From Lachnospiraceae bacterium UBA6403 (GTDB taxonomy: Bacteria > Bacillota > Clostridia > Lachnospirales > Lachnospiraceae), in NCBI GenBank assembly GCA_002437435.1, contig DJPV01000019.1:1-39479 (forward strand): a stretch of 39,479 nt of DNA. The letters are read 5' to 3'. Positions 7,240 through 14,416 of the stretch are shown here, in pieces. Below the pieces are notes generated by a model, which was not told the origin of the DNA, did no database searches, and saw only the letters and a list, made by a program, of their open reading frames with translations. The position numbers were made by a program, and so were the translations under genes. Positions within the stretch are counted from its first letter, which is position 1. Every line of letters starts with the position of its first letter.

Positions 7240-7935
7240 TTAAATATTATAGTTTCTTGCACCAAAAATTCCCGTACCCACTCTGACCATAGTAGCACCC
7301 TCCTCAACGGCAACTTCATAGTCATTTGTCATGCCCATCGAAAGGACATTCATATGAACATTATCAATGTTTTTAGAATTGATGTCAAGTAATAATTCTC
7401 TCAGACGCCGGAAATGAACCCGATTATCCTCCGGGTCATCAACAAATGGTGCAATAGTCATCAGCCCTTCTATCTGTATATGAGCAAAATCTTTGATCTG
7501 CAAGATAAGATTTTCTGTATCTTCAACGGAAACACCGAATTTGCTTTCCTCCCCGGCAACATTAACCTCGATTAATATTTTAACTACAACATTATGTTTT
7601 GCAGCTTCTTTTTCTATCGTCTTTGCAAGATTTACGGAATCAACAGAATGGATCAGGCAAACCTTGTCAACGATATATTTTACTTTATTTGTCTGAAGGT
7701 GGCCGATCATATGCCAGTTTACTTTGCGGGAAACAGATTCGTATTTGTCAACTAATTCTTGTACTTTGTTTTCACCAAAGTCTACAGCATCTGTCTTTGC
7801 AAGCAGTTCTTCAATATCACTTAACGGTTTGGTTTTGCTGACAGCGATCAATGTGACATCTTTTCTGTCTCTGCCTGCTTGTTTGCAGGTTTCTGTAATC
7901 TTCTGATCCACTAATTCGTAGTTTTCTTTTAACAT
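7240..7935 (-). CDS. YggS/YlmE-family PLP-binding protein (PLP homeostasis)
   Basis: This alanine-racemase-fold PLP protein has about 231 aa and no known catalytic activity; the family controls free PLP and amino-acid pools. PLP-lysine region: DVTLIAVSKTKP (Lys in VSKT). Other family signatures are FGENKVQE, WHMIGHLQTNKVK, and the C-terminal LSMGMTNDYEVAVEEGATMVRVGTGIFG (quoted in part; phosphate-binding region). I chose the ATG at 7935 because AGGAG lies 11 bases before it. A GTG at 7947 in frame overlaps the ribosome binding site and would be too close. The upstream HlyD-like gene ends within the same TAG/AGGAG sequence, implying coupling. Confidence 0.93.
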   Translation of the reverse strand: MLKENYELVDQKITETCKQAGRDRKDVTLIAVSKTKPLSDIEELLAKTDAVDFGENKVQELVDKYESVSRKVNWHMIGHLQTNKVKYIVDKVCLIHSVDSVNLAKTIEKEAAKHNVVVKILIEVNVAGEESKFGVSVEDTENLILQIKDFAHIQIEGLMTIAPFVDDPEDNRVHFRRLRELLLDINSKNIDNVHMNVLSMGMTNDYEVAVEEGATMVRVGTGIFGARNYNI

Positions 7936-7949
7936 TTTCTCTATCACTC

Positions 7950-9341
7950 CTAATATATGATCTGATTTTCCTTTACAGATGTGCCATCTAATACGATACG
8001 GTCATATGCTGATATTCCATATGCTGTATTTGGATCGATTATTGAATAATCATCTCCATTTACGATTATATCAATCTGCTTAAATAATGCTGTTCCCTGT
8101 GTGATACAATAAACACCTTTCAGCTTATATGTTCCTGCGGTTGACACATTAAAGGTAATATCGGACTCATTTGCAGCAAGAACAGCATCTTCTTTGATAT
8201 CTGCAGGATCAACATAGCAGAAATGATCATCTGTAAAATATATAGTAGGGGATATCTGTACAACCGATGTTGTGCCATCCTCTGTTAATACGATCTGATT
8301 AAAATATTTCTTTTCCGTTGTTCCACTTCCGCCGGACAGATATCCGACAGGAATCATAAGAACATCTTTTTCAACAATTGCTGAATTTGGGATCTTAAGT
8401 CCTTTTGTTTCGGAGAAGATAAATGTGATGTTCAGATATCGTTCTGACACATATTCAGCCAGATATCTGTTCATATCTATGATGATAAAGTAATCTCCAT
8501 CTTTTTCAACGGTTTCATATTGAGCTGAAATCTTTTTACTTGAGTCATTGATCCGGAATCGGACACGCTCATCTTTTTTTACTTTACTGTATTCATCTTT
8601 CGTAAGCATGACTGCGATCTTCCAGTTTTCATCATCAATGATCTTATATACAGGTTTTCCGGATTCGACAATATCACTTTTCTTTAATAATTCTTTTGAA
8701 TATTTCGTTTTATCAAAATCATCGGCTGATAGATTGCTGATATCAAAACCTTCGTAACCATCCATATAATAGGATACGATTCCGCTGGTCGTTGATTTTG
8801 CAGCTGTAAATGTCGAATCAAATGATTTATCTGAAGATAACTGTTCTAACGCCATATCCTCATACATTTCAAGAACCTTATTATCAATTGTGTTTTTAAA
8901 TTCATATACTTCTGAAAAATCAGAAGTTGAAAATCCAGTTTTAAAAATCTGTATCTGTTTACTCAGATCATTATAATCATTTACAGACAATGAAGTACTA
9001 CTGCTGTTCTGCACTTCATAAAGCGCATCATACATAGAACCTGTTTCGTCAACAGAATACACACTGAATCCCTTCGCCACTTTCTCGCCGTCCCGGATAT
9101 AATAACAGATATAACCGGAGGTTGAACTGTAGTTCAATGTCTCTTTTCGTACAGCAAGTCCCGGAACAGTAAAGTTTGTATCATAACTGCTTTCTTCAAC
9201 TTGAAATACACTCAGATCATAATCGTTCATTGACACAATGATACGGATCAGCATGTATATAAACATGATAGCAAAAATGATAAAACCAAAACTGATCTTA
9301 ACCGGCTGTCGTTTCCTGACTTTTCTTTTTATGGAAGCCAT
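7950..9341 (-). CDS. HlyD-like membrane-fusion/adaptor-type protein
   Basis: This 463-aa protein has a basic N-terminus, one membrane segment (about 17-40, ISFGFIIFAIMFIYMLIRII) and a large extracytoplasmic part with beta-rich HlyD-type features. Lipoyl-like halves flank a helical middle (for example VRKETLNYSSTSGYICYYIRDGEKV, in part, near 60-85, then GIVSYYMDGYEG and SDIVESGKPVYKI around 185-235). Such proteins usually partner exporters, but no ABC or RND transporter is adjacent. Firmicutes clusters often carry YlmD at this place; here this protein precedes yggS. AAAGGAG lies just before the ATG, behind an 8-bp hairpin (9358-9365/9379-9386). A role in envelope or division processes is inferred from context only. 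Confidence 0.7.
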   Translation of the reverse strand: MASIKRKVRKRQPVKISFGFIIFAIMFIYMLIRIIVSMNDYDLSVFQVEESSYDTNFTVPGLAVRKETLNYSSTSGYICYYIRDGEKVAKGFSVYSVDETGSMYDALYEVQNSSSTSLSVNDYNDLSKQIQIFKTGFSTSDFSEVYEFKNTIDNKVLEMYEDMALEQLSSDKSFDSTFTAAKSTTSGIVSYYMDGYEGFDISNLSADDFDKTKYSKELLKKSDIVESGKPVYKIIDDENWKIAVMLTKDEYSKVKKDERVRFRINDSSKKISAQYETVEKDGDYFIIIDMNRYLAEYVSERYLNITFIFSETKGLKIPNSAIVEKDVLMIPVGYLSGGSGTTEKKYFNQIVLTEDGTTSVVQISPTIYFTDDHFCYVDPADIKEDAVLAANESDITFNVSTAGTYKLKGVYCITQGTALFKQIDIIVNGDDYSIIDPNTAYGISAYDRIVLDGTSVKENQIIY

Positions 9342-9357
9342 ATATATCTCCTTTAGT

Positions 9358-9386
9358 CTGTGTATCGATAAAAAAACAATACACAG
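9358..9386 (-). other. Stem-loop just upstream of the HlyD-like gene
   Basis: CTGTGTAT (9358-9365) and ATACACAG (9379-9386) form a perfect 8-bp stem with a 13-nt loop holding seven consecutive A/T. On the minus strand it sits between the P-loop gene stop and the ribosome binding site of the HlyD-like gene. It could protect mRNA ends or modulate expression; it is not a classic terminator. Confidence 0.5.
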
Positions 9387-9409
9387 TACCCTTCGCAGGT
9401 ATATTTTTA

Positions 9410-9829
9410 TTATAATGCAGCGATGATATTATCCTTATATGTATCGGGAACCTCGGAGCTGTCTGTTGCAAAACAGAGAACAATACCAATGTTATATTTC
9501 TCACTGATCTTATTCATAATATCAAGAGCATAACTGATCTGATCCGGTTTAACATATGTAACAGATGTAAAGTTATCGATGTAAATTTTTTCAATATCTT
9601 TATTCTGAGAAATAATACCAAGAACAAAGCCTGCAAACATTTCCAGATTATCTACTTCGTAGTTTGTACAGTTTATCATTTTGACACGATTACTGAGTTC
9701 GTATAAATGTTTATTATTATTATCAATAAAAACAACTGAACCCGTTACAACTTTTACTTCATTGTTAACCTTATCAATCAAAACCTTTGTTTTTCCTTTA
9801 CCCTTATCGCCTGTAATAATCTGAATCAT
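9410..9829 (-). CDS. Small P-loop ATP-binding protein of unknown function
   Basis: This 139-aa protein begins MIQIITGDKGKGKTKVLIDK, a Walker A motif (G7-T14). It also has a hydrophobic strand ending in acidic residues (IEKIYIDNF, about 80-88) that may be Walker B. Similar short proteins in Clostridia are sometimes labelled as PilT-like, but no type IV pilus genes are here and the size is too small for a PilT ATPase. Nucleotide binding is supported by the motif; the function is unknown. AGGAGG precedes the ATG with 8-bp spacing. It lies between the carboxypeptidase and HlyD-like genes, in the same orientation. Confidence 0.65.
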   Translation of the reverse strand: MIQIITGDKGKGKTKVLIDKVNNEVKVVTGSVVFIDNNNKHLYELSNRVKMINCTNYEVDNLEMFAGFVLGIISQNKDIEKIYIDNFTSVTYVKPDQISYALDIMNKISEKYNIGIVLCFATDSSEVPDTYKDNIIAAL

Positions 9830-9870
9830 AATAAAACCTCCTGAATTATATTAAAACAGCCATATATCTT

Positions 9871-9896
9871 TTGAGTGGACGAAAACGTCCACTCAA
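9871..9896. terminator. Perfect 11-bp hairpin after the carboxypeptidase gene
   Basis: TTGAGTGGACG (9871-9881) and CGTCCACTCAA (9886-9896) enclose a 4-nt loop. It is GC-richer than its surroundings and lies just past the carboxypeptidase stop. No U-run follows on either strand, so it may act as a weak terminator, an mRNA-stabilising hairpin or a regulatory element. Confidence 0.55.
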
Positions 9897-9904
9897 GTAA
9901 CTGT

Positions 9905-10876
9905 TTATTTTGCAGTATTAATTAACATTGTCATATCATTATATAAAGTATCCCTGTCTTCTGCTCCGGCAATTACTGCTACATATTTATCACCTGTATC
10001 ATCTTTTACAAACTCAAGGATCAGGCAGTTTCCTGCTGCTGTAGTCGTACCGGATTTCCAAGAACCAAGAGAATATCCATCCGGGAATTTGAATTCACCG
10101 GAAATATATCCATTTGTCGCCTGTAATGTAACACTTTTTGCTGCACCGGTTTCATCTGTATATGTAAATTCATATGAATCAAGTGAATCGATCAGATATG
10201 CCATGTCATGTTTTATAAATTCTGAAAAGATAAGATAGAGATCATATGCTGTTGTGTAATGATCATCTGAATGTAATCCATGACAGTTTACAAAGTGTGT
10301 ATTTGTAGCACCTAATTCAAAAGCCTTTTCATTCATTTTTTCAGCAAAAGCATCTTCACTACCTGCGATTTTTTCTGCAAGCAGGACACCGCAGTCATTA
10401 TATGAACGGATTAAAAGTCCGTACAACAGGTTCTTTATCGTTACTGTGCATCCCTTTGTAAGATCACTCGCTCCTACATTATCTTCCTGAAATATGACAG
10501 TATGTGATAATGTGATCGTATCATCCAAAGATAAAGTACCATCTTCAATACTTTCCATAACCAGCAGACCGGTCATTAATTTAGTCATGCTGGCCGGATA
10601 AATACGTTCATGGGCATTGTGGACAACCAGAGCCTCTTTCGTTGAATCATTGATCAAAATAGCCGACTTAACTGCACTGTAATTCTCATCAGCCAGAGAC
10701 TCTCCGTCAGGAATGACCGTATACTGTTCACCAAAGCTTTCTGAACTGTATAAAGGCAGATTTTCAGATATACCCAGTTCAAGTTGACTGCTTGTATCAT
10801 AACTTCTTTTTGTGCATCCAGATAAAACAAGAATGGGAATCAGCATGACTGCCATCCATTTTGTTAATTTCTTCAT
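9905..10876 (-). CDS. D-alanyl-D-alanine carboxypeptidase lipoprotein (peptidase S11)
   Basis: This penicillin-binding serine D,D-carboxypeptidase of 323 aa trims the terminal D-Ala of peptidoglycan stem peptides. It has a signal peptide with lipobox LVLSGC (lipidated Cys at 21). The three active-site motifs are present: S96-M-T-K99, S158-Y-N160 and K274-S-G (a KSG variant of KTG). The usual C-terminal beta-sandwich and amphipathic anchor of DacA-type enzymes are absent; lipid anchoring seems to substitute. It is transcribed downstream of mgsA and rodA, near wall-elongation genes. Translation start: ATG with GGAG about 12 bases upstream. The exact paralog (DacA, DacB or DacF type) cannot be assigned. 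Confidence 0.88.
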   Translation of the reverse strand: MKKLTKWMAVMLIPILVLSGCTKRSYDTSSQLELGISENLPLYSSESFGEQYTVIPDGESLADENYSAVKSAILINDSTKEALVVHNAHERIYPASMTKLMTGLLVMESIEDGTLSLDDTITLSHTVIFQEDNVGASDLTKGCTVTIKNLLYGLLIRSYNDCGVLLAEKIAGSEDAFAEKMNEKAFELGATNTHFVNCHGLHSDDHYTTAYDLYLIFSEFIKHDMAYLIDSLDSYEFTYTDETGAAKSVTLQATNGYISGEFKFPDGYSLGSWKSGTTTAAGNCLILEFVKDDTGDKYVAVIAGAEDRDTLYNDMTMLINTAK

Positions 10877-10894
10877 CTTATTAGTATCTCCAAA

Positions 10895-11290
10895 TTATTT
10901 ATAAAATTCCCGCCAGTCGAGATCACCACGATCTAAAGCCTTGATAAGAAGCTCTGCTGTTGCAAGATTTGTTGCAAGCGGGATATTATGCATATCACAT
11001 AATAAAAAGATATTATTGATATCCGGTTCATGAGCCTTTGGGTGTAAAGGATCCCGAAGAAAAATAACCATATCTATATCATTGTTTTCAATCTGTGAAC
11101 CTAATTGTTGTTCACCACCCAGATGTCCGGCAATATATTTGTGAACGTTCAGATTGGTAACCTCCTCGATCAATCGTCCCGTTGTTCCTGTTGCATATAA
11201 TTCATTTTTACTCAAAATTCCTCTGTAGGCAATACAGAAGTTCTGCATAAGTTTTTTCTTCGCGTCGTGTGCTATTAACCCTATATTCAT
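10895..11290 (-). CDS. mgsA: Methylglyoxal synthase
   Basis: MgsA converts dihydroxyacetone phosphate to methylglyoxal and phosphate, a bypass of lower glycolysis. The 131-aa protein has the family layout: IGLIAHDAKK (3-12), phosphate-binding YATGTTGRLI (32-41), GHLGGEQQLGS (55-65), FLRDPLHPKAHEPD (77-90) and IPLATNLATAE. The residue equivalent to catalytic Asp71 of the E. coli enzyme is Glu here (E60, codon GAA), whereas the second Asp (D80) and the histidine (H87) are kept. AGGAGG precedes the ATG; the rodA stop lies 10 bp upstream. Function is likely but the substitution deserves a test. Confidence 0.9.
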   Translation of the reverse strand: MNIGLIAHDAKKKLMQNFCIAYRGILSKNELYATGTTGRLIEEVTNLNVHKYIAGHLGGEQQLGSQIENNDIDMVIFLRDPLHPKAHEPDINNIFLLCDMHNIPLATNLATAELLIKALDRGDLDWREFYK

Positions 11291-11300
11291 AACTCTCCTC

Positions 11301-12446
11301 CTAGTATCTCTTCTTTTGCAGATTTATATTTAATACCAATCCAATTCCGGCACTCATACTAACAAGTGAACTAAGTCCATAACTGATAAATGGAAGCGGA
11401 AGTCCTGTATTCGGTAATATTGCAGTTGCAACCCCAATATTGATAAATGTCTGAAAAGCAATCAGAGAACCGATTCCTGCTGCTATATACATACCTTTTT
11501 TGTCCTTTGCGTGCCTAGCAACCCGAATACATTGTAACACTATCAGGCATAAAATTGCAATAATAATCACACTTCCAATAAAACCTAATTCTTCGCCTAC
11601 TGCGGAGAAGATAAAGTCCGTCTGCTGCTCGGATATCAGGTTTGTGTCTTTAACTGTTGCTACGGTCGAGTTATTGATCCCTTTTCCGGATAACTGTCCA
11701 GAACCGATCGCCATGACAGAATTGTCCTGCTGATCGGAGGATGCACCATATTCACTTCCGTATATAAATCCAAGAATACGGTTGATCTGGTAGGTCTTTA
11801 AAAACTGTGGCAGATTATCCTGCCTTATATACCAGATAAATCCACCGAAACATGGTACAAGGATTAAGATCATGATACCTATAAGTTTAAGGCTGAGTCC
11901 TGCTACAAATATAATAATAAATAATGTGACCATGATACAGATTGAGGTAGAAAGATCCGGTTCTGCTACGATCAATCCAACAGGAACAGCCAAAAATACT
12001 GCAAGTTTTGCAAGTACCTTTGGCGTGTTCAGATCTTCATAATTTTTTTCCAGAAAAACTGCCGTACAGATGATCAGAATAATCTTGGCAAATTCTGATG
12101 GCTGTATTGTAAATGAATCAGAAAGATAAAACCATCGATGTACACCCTGATCTCCTCCTCCGGAACCAACCAGAAGAACAAGTAAAAGTAAAAGAATATT
12201 TCCGACATACAGGATCATATAATATTTGCATATAAAATTGTAATCGATCAATGATACAATAACCATACCGATCACGCATGCACCAACACCGATCAGCTGC
12301 TTTGTCTGAAAGTCCGACCGTACACTGCAGATTGTGATCGTACCCATGATCATTGCTGCGATCACAAATAGAACCAGCTTAAAATTATAGTTGATCAGAC
12401 TGTATTTCTTTTCTGTTGACATGTCCATCTGTTTCATGTGTTTCAT
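11301..12446 (-). CDS. rodA: RodA, SEDS peptidoglycan glycosyltransferase
   Basis: This 381-aa SEDS protein has about ten membrane segments. SEDS proteins polymerise lipid II, and RodA does so in the elongation complex with a class B PBP, MreC and MreD, all encoded upstream here. Conserved blocks include WFYLSDSFTIQPSEFAKI (about 105-122), AEPDLSTS and SAVGEELGFIGS, plus the C-terminal NTGLPLPFISYG. RodA rather than FtsW or SpoVE is chosen from linkage to mre and min genes. The first ATG overlaps the end of minE by 62 nt. In-frame ATGs follow at codons 4, 7 and 9, so the exact start is open. Confidence 0.9.
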   Translation of the reverse strand: MKHMKQMDMSTEKKYSLINYNFKLVLFVIAAMIMGTITICSVRSDFQTKQLIGVGACVIGMVIVSLIDYNFICKYYMILYVGNILLLLLVLLVGSGGGDQGVHRWFYLSDSFTIQPSEFAKIILIICTAVFLEKNYEDLNTPKVLAKLAVFLAVPVGLIVAEPDLSTSICIMVTLFIIIFVAGLSLKLIGIMILILVPCFGGFIWYIRQDNLPQFLKTYQINRILGFIYGSEYGASSDQQDNSVMAIGSGQLSGKGINNSTVATVKDTNLISEQQTDFIFSAVGEELGFIGSVIIIAILCLIVLQCIRVARHAKDKKGMYIAAGIGSLIAFQTFINIGVATAILPNTGLPLPFISYGLSSLVSMSAGIGLVLNINLQKKRY

Positions 12447-12708
12447 CTTTTTCTTTATCCTTTTTCATATGTATTCCTACAACCGGGATTCGGGCTATAA
12501 TGAATGAATCCGAAAGCTGTACAGTCATATTGGCTGAATCAATATTTACATAAGCTGCAACGCATTTTCGCATGTCGTCACGAATTCTGGTTACAACATC
12601 TGGTGTACAACCTAATCGATCCGCCATTAATATTGTTTTTAGACGTTCTCTGGCATAATGCCCGGAATTGTAACTTATTACATTCGATACTGCTCTGTTT
12701 TCTTTCAT
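12385..12708 (-). CDS. minE: Cell division topological specificity factor MinE
   Basis: MinE stimulates MinD ATPase and drives Min relocation. The 107-aa protein has the conserved core: a MinD-binding segment ARERLKTILMADR (19-31) and the dimer domain (about 33-78, DVVTRIRDDMRKCVAAYVNID, in part, and IPVVGI). It is longer than typical MinE (about 80-90 aa) because of a charged C-terminal tail (KKDKEKDETHETDGHVNRKE) that overlaps the rodA start region by 62 nt. GGAG lies nine bases before the ATG. It follows minD by 18 bp, giving minC-minD-minE-rodA. Presence of MinE with DivIVA is notable for a Gram-positive. Confidence 0.93.
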   Translation of the reverse strand: MKENRAVSNVISYNSGHYARERLKTILMADRLGCTPDVVTRIRDDMRKCVAAYVNIDSANMTVQLSDSFIIARIPVVGIHMKKDKEKDETHETDGHVNRKEIQSDQL

Positions 12709-12726
12709 ATATTAAACTCCACCCCT

Positions 12727-13518
12727 TTATGCATGCTTTTTTCTAAATAAACGCTTAAAAGGTTTTCGTTTAAATACAGAAAAATCAGTAAGCGGAATAC
12801 TGTCACCAAGTATTCGTCTGCAAATGTCGATATATGCATTTCCGGATATGGTGTTACTTCCGGCTAACGGCTCACCTTTATTAGTTGAAATAACAATCTG
12901 TTCATCATCCGGTATAACTCCGAGCAGGTTAACAGCCAGAATATCAACCACATCATCTACCGACATCATATCACCTTTTTTCACCATATCATAACGGACA
13001 CGGTTTATGATAAGGTCAATTTTATCAATTTCATTTGCTTCCAACAGTCCGATAACACGATCAGCATCACGGATCGCAGAAACCTCCGGTGTTGTAACCA
13101 CAATCGCACGGTCAGCTGCTGCAATGGCATTTTTAAAGCCCTGTTCGATTCCTGCGGGACAATCAATAATGATATAATCAAAGTCAGCGCGCATTTCATC
13201 GACAAGCTTTACGATCTGTTCCGGCGAAACGGCAGTTTTATCTCTCGTCTGGGCACATGGCATAAGGTAAAGATCCGGGTTGTTCCGATCCTTGATCAGC
13301 GCCTGTTTATACCGGCAGTTTCCTTCTACAACATCTACAAGGTTATAGACAATCCGATTTTCAAGTCCAAGGACAATATCCAGATTTCTGAGACCGATAT
13401 CGGTATCTATCATAACGACTCTCTTTTTCAACCCTGCCAGTCCGGTTCCGATGTTGGCTGATGTAGTTGTCTTGCCAACTCCTCCCTTTCCTGATGTAAC
13501 AACAATTACTTCACTCAT
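12727..13518 (-). CDS. minD: Septum site-determining ATPase MinD
   Basis: MinD is the membrane-binding ATPase that recruits MinC and interacts with MinE. The 263-aa protein has the deviant Walker A motif SGKGGVGKTT (9-18), switch regions (DTDIGLRNLD, IIDCPAG) and a C-terminal amphipathic membrane-targeting helix (FSVFKRKPFKRLFRKK, last 18 residues). GGAGGTG precedes the ATG. Length and motifs are standard. It lies 55 bp downstream of minC and upstream of minE in one unit. Confidence 0.97.
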   Translation of the reverse strand: MSEVIVVTSGKGGVGKTTTSANIGTGLAGLKKRVVMIDTDIGLRNLDIVLGLENRIVYNLVDVVEGNCRYKQALIKDRNNPDLYLMPCAQTRDKTAVSPEQIVKLVDEMRADFDYIIIDCPAGIEQGFKNAIAAADRAIVVTTPEVSAIRDADRVIGLLEANEIDKIDLIINRVRYDMVKKGDMMSVDDVVDILAVNLLGVIPDDEQIVISTNKGEPLAGSNTISGNAYIDICRRILGDSIPLTDFSVFKRKPFKRLFRKKHA

Positions 13519-13573
13519 AAAACACCTCCGTCAATATCTTTTCCTGTTTTAAAATATGCTTTGAAATTTTATC

Positions 13574-14326
13574 TTATAGTGAAGTCTGTGACAGCGTCTG
13601 AAAAAGGAGTTGTCCATTTTCACAGCTTGCCATCATCGTATCATCTGTATGAAATTGTTTTCGGTTCTGCCGTGTTTTCTTATAAACAGTTGAACCGATC
13701 TTTATATGAACCGGCTCCATCTGGAGAGCCAGAACAAATCTGTTTTTCATGTGGTCACGTCCGGCGATTACATTTCCTGAAAGCCTTCCAAGAACTATAA
13801 TATTTCCATCTGAAATGACCGTTGCTTTTTTTTCTATATTTCCGAGTACGATTATACTCTTTTTTACTTCCAGTGTCTGACCTTTTTGCAGGTTTCCATA
13901 AAAGAACTGAACGGACTCATCTTTTCCTATATCAGATATAGGGTCGTCTACTGCTTTTGCCGCAGCCGGTCTGCTCATAACTCTTTTTTTTGTATTTTTT
14001 ATATTTGACTTTTTTTCGGATACTTCTTTTGCCCTGTGTGGGGGTATATTGATCTGGCTGCACAGATCCTGCTTTGAAGTATCCAGACAAAATTCTACTT
14101 CTGTATTTGGAAGATGATTCATTTCGTATAGAATCTGTTTCTCTTCTTCGGGAGATAATAGTCTGCCTTCAAATGTGACAGGTACTTTTCCGCCCTTTTT
14201 CAAAAATACTTCCTGACAATATAATTTTTCTCTTATATCCGAAAGAATCTGTTCCATTGAATGATCTTCATTCAAAATGATCCGTATTCCATGGCTGTTT
14301 GCCTTCATAACAACATCGGTCTTCAT
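13574..14326 (-). CDS. minC: Septum site-determining protein MinC
   Basis: MinC inhibits FtsZ polymer assembly where MinD places it. This 250-aa form has a divergent N-terminal FtsZ-interacting domain (about 1-100). A basic linker follows, then the recognisable C-terminal right-handed beta-helix (about 145-225, with YGNLQKGQTLEVKKSIIVLG, GNIIVLGRLSGNVIAG). The start was set at the ATG of MKTDVVMKANSHG because GAGGG lies seven bases before it; an upstream in-frame codon at 14359 lacks a site. The C-terminus extends beyond the usual IGSTV region by about 25 residues. Identity is helped by the minD-minE neighbours. Confidence 0.88.
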   Translation of the reverse strand: MKTDVVMKANSHGIRIILNEDHSMEQILSDIREKLYCQEVFLKKGGKVPVTFEGRLLSPEEEKQILYEMNHLPNTEVEFCLDTSKQDLCSQINIPPHRAKEVSEKKSNIKNTKKRVMSRPAAAKAVDDPISDIGKDESVQFFYGNLQKGQTLEVKKSIIVLGNIEKKATVISDGNIIVLGRLSGNVIAGRDHMKNRFVLALQMEPVHIKIGSTVYKKTRQNRKQFHTDDTMMASCENGQLLFQTLSQTSL

Positions 14327-14416
14327 ATTCAATCCCTCATCATAATAAAATGCCTGCAAACCAAGGCTCTTTTATCTGTTGTATCTGAATCCGGACAGCT
14401 AAGACATATCAGGATT

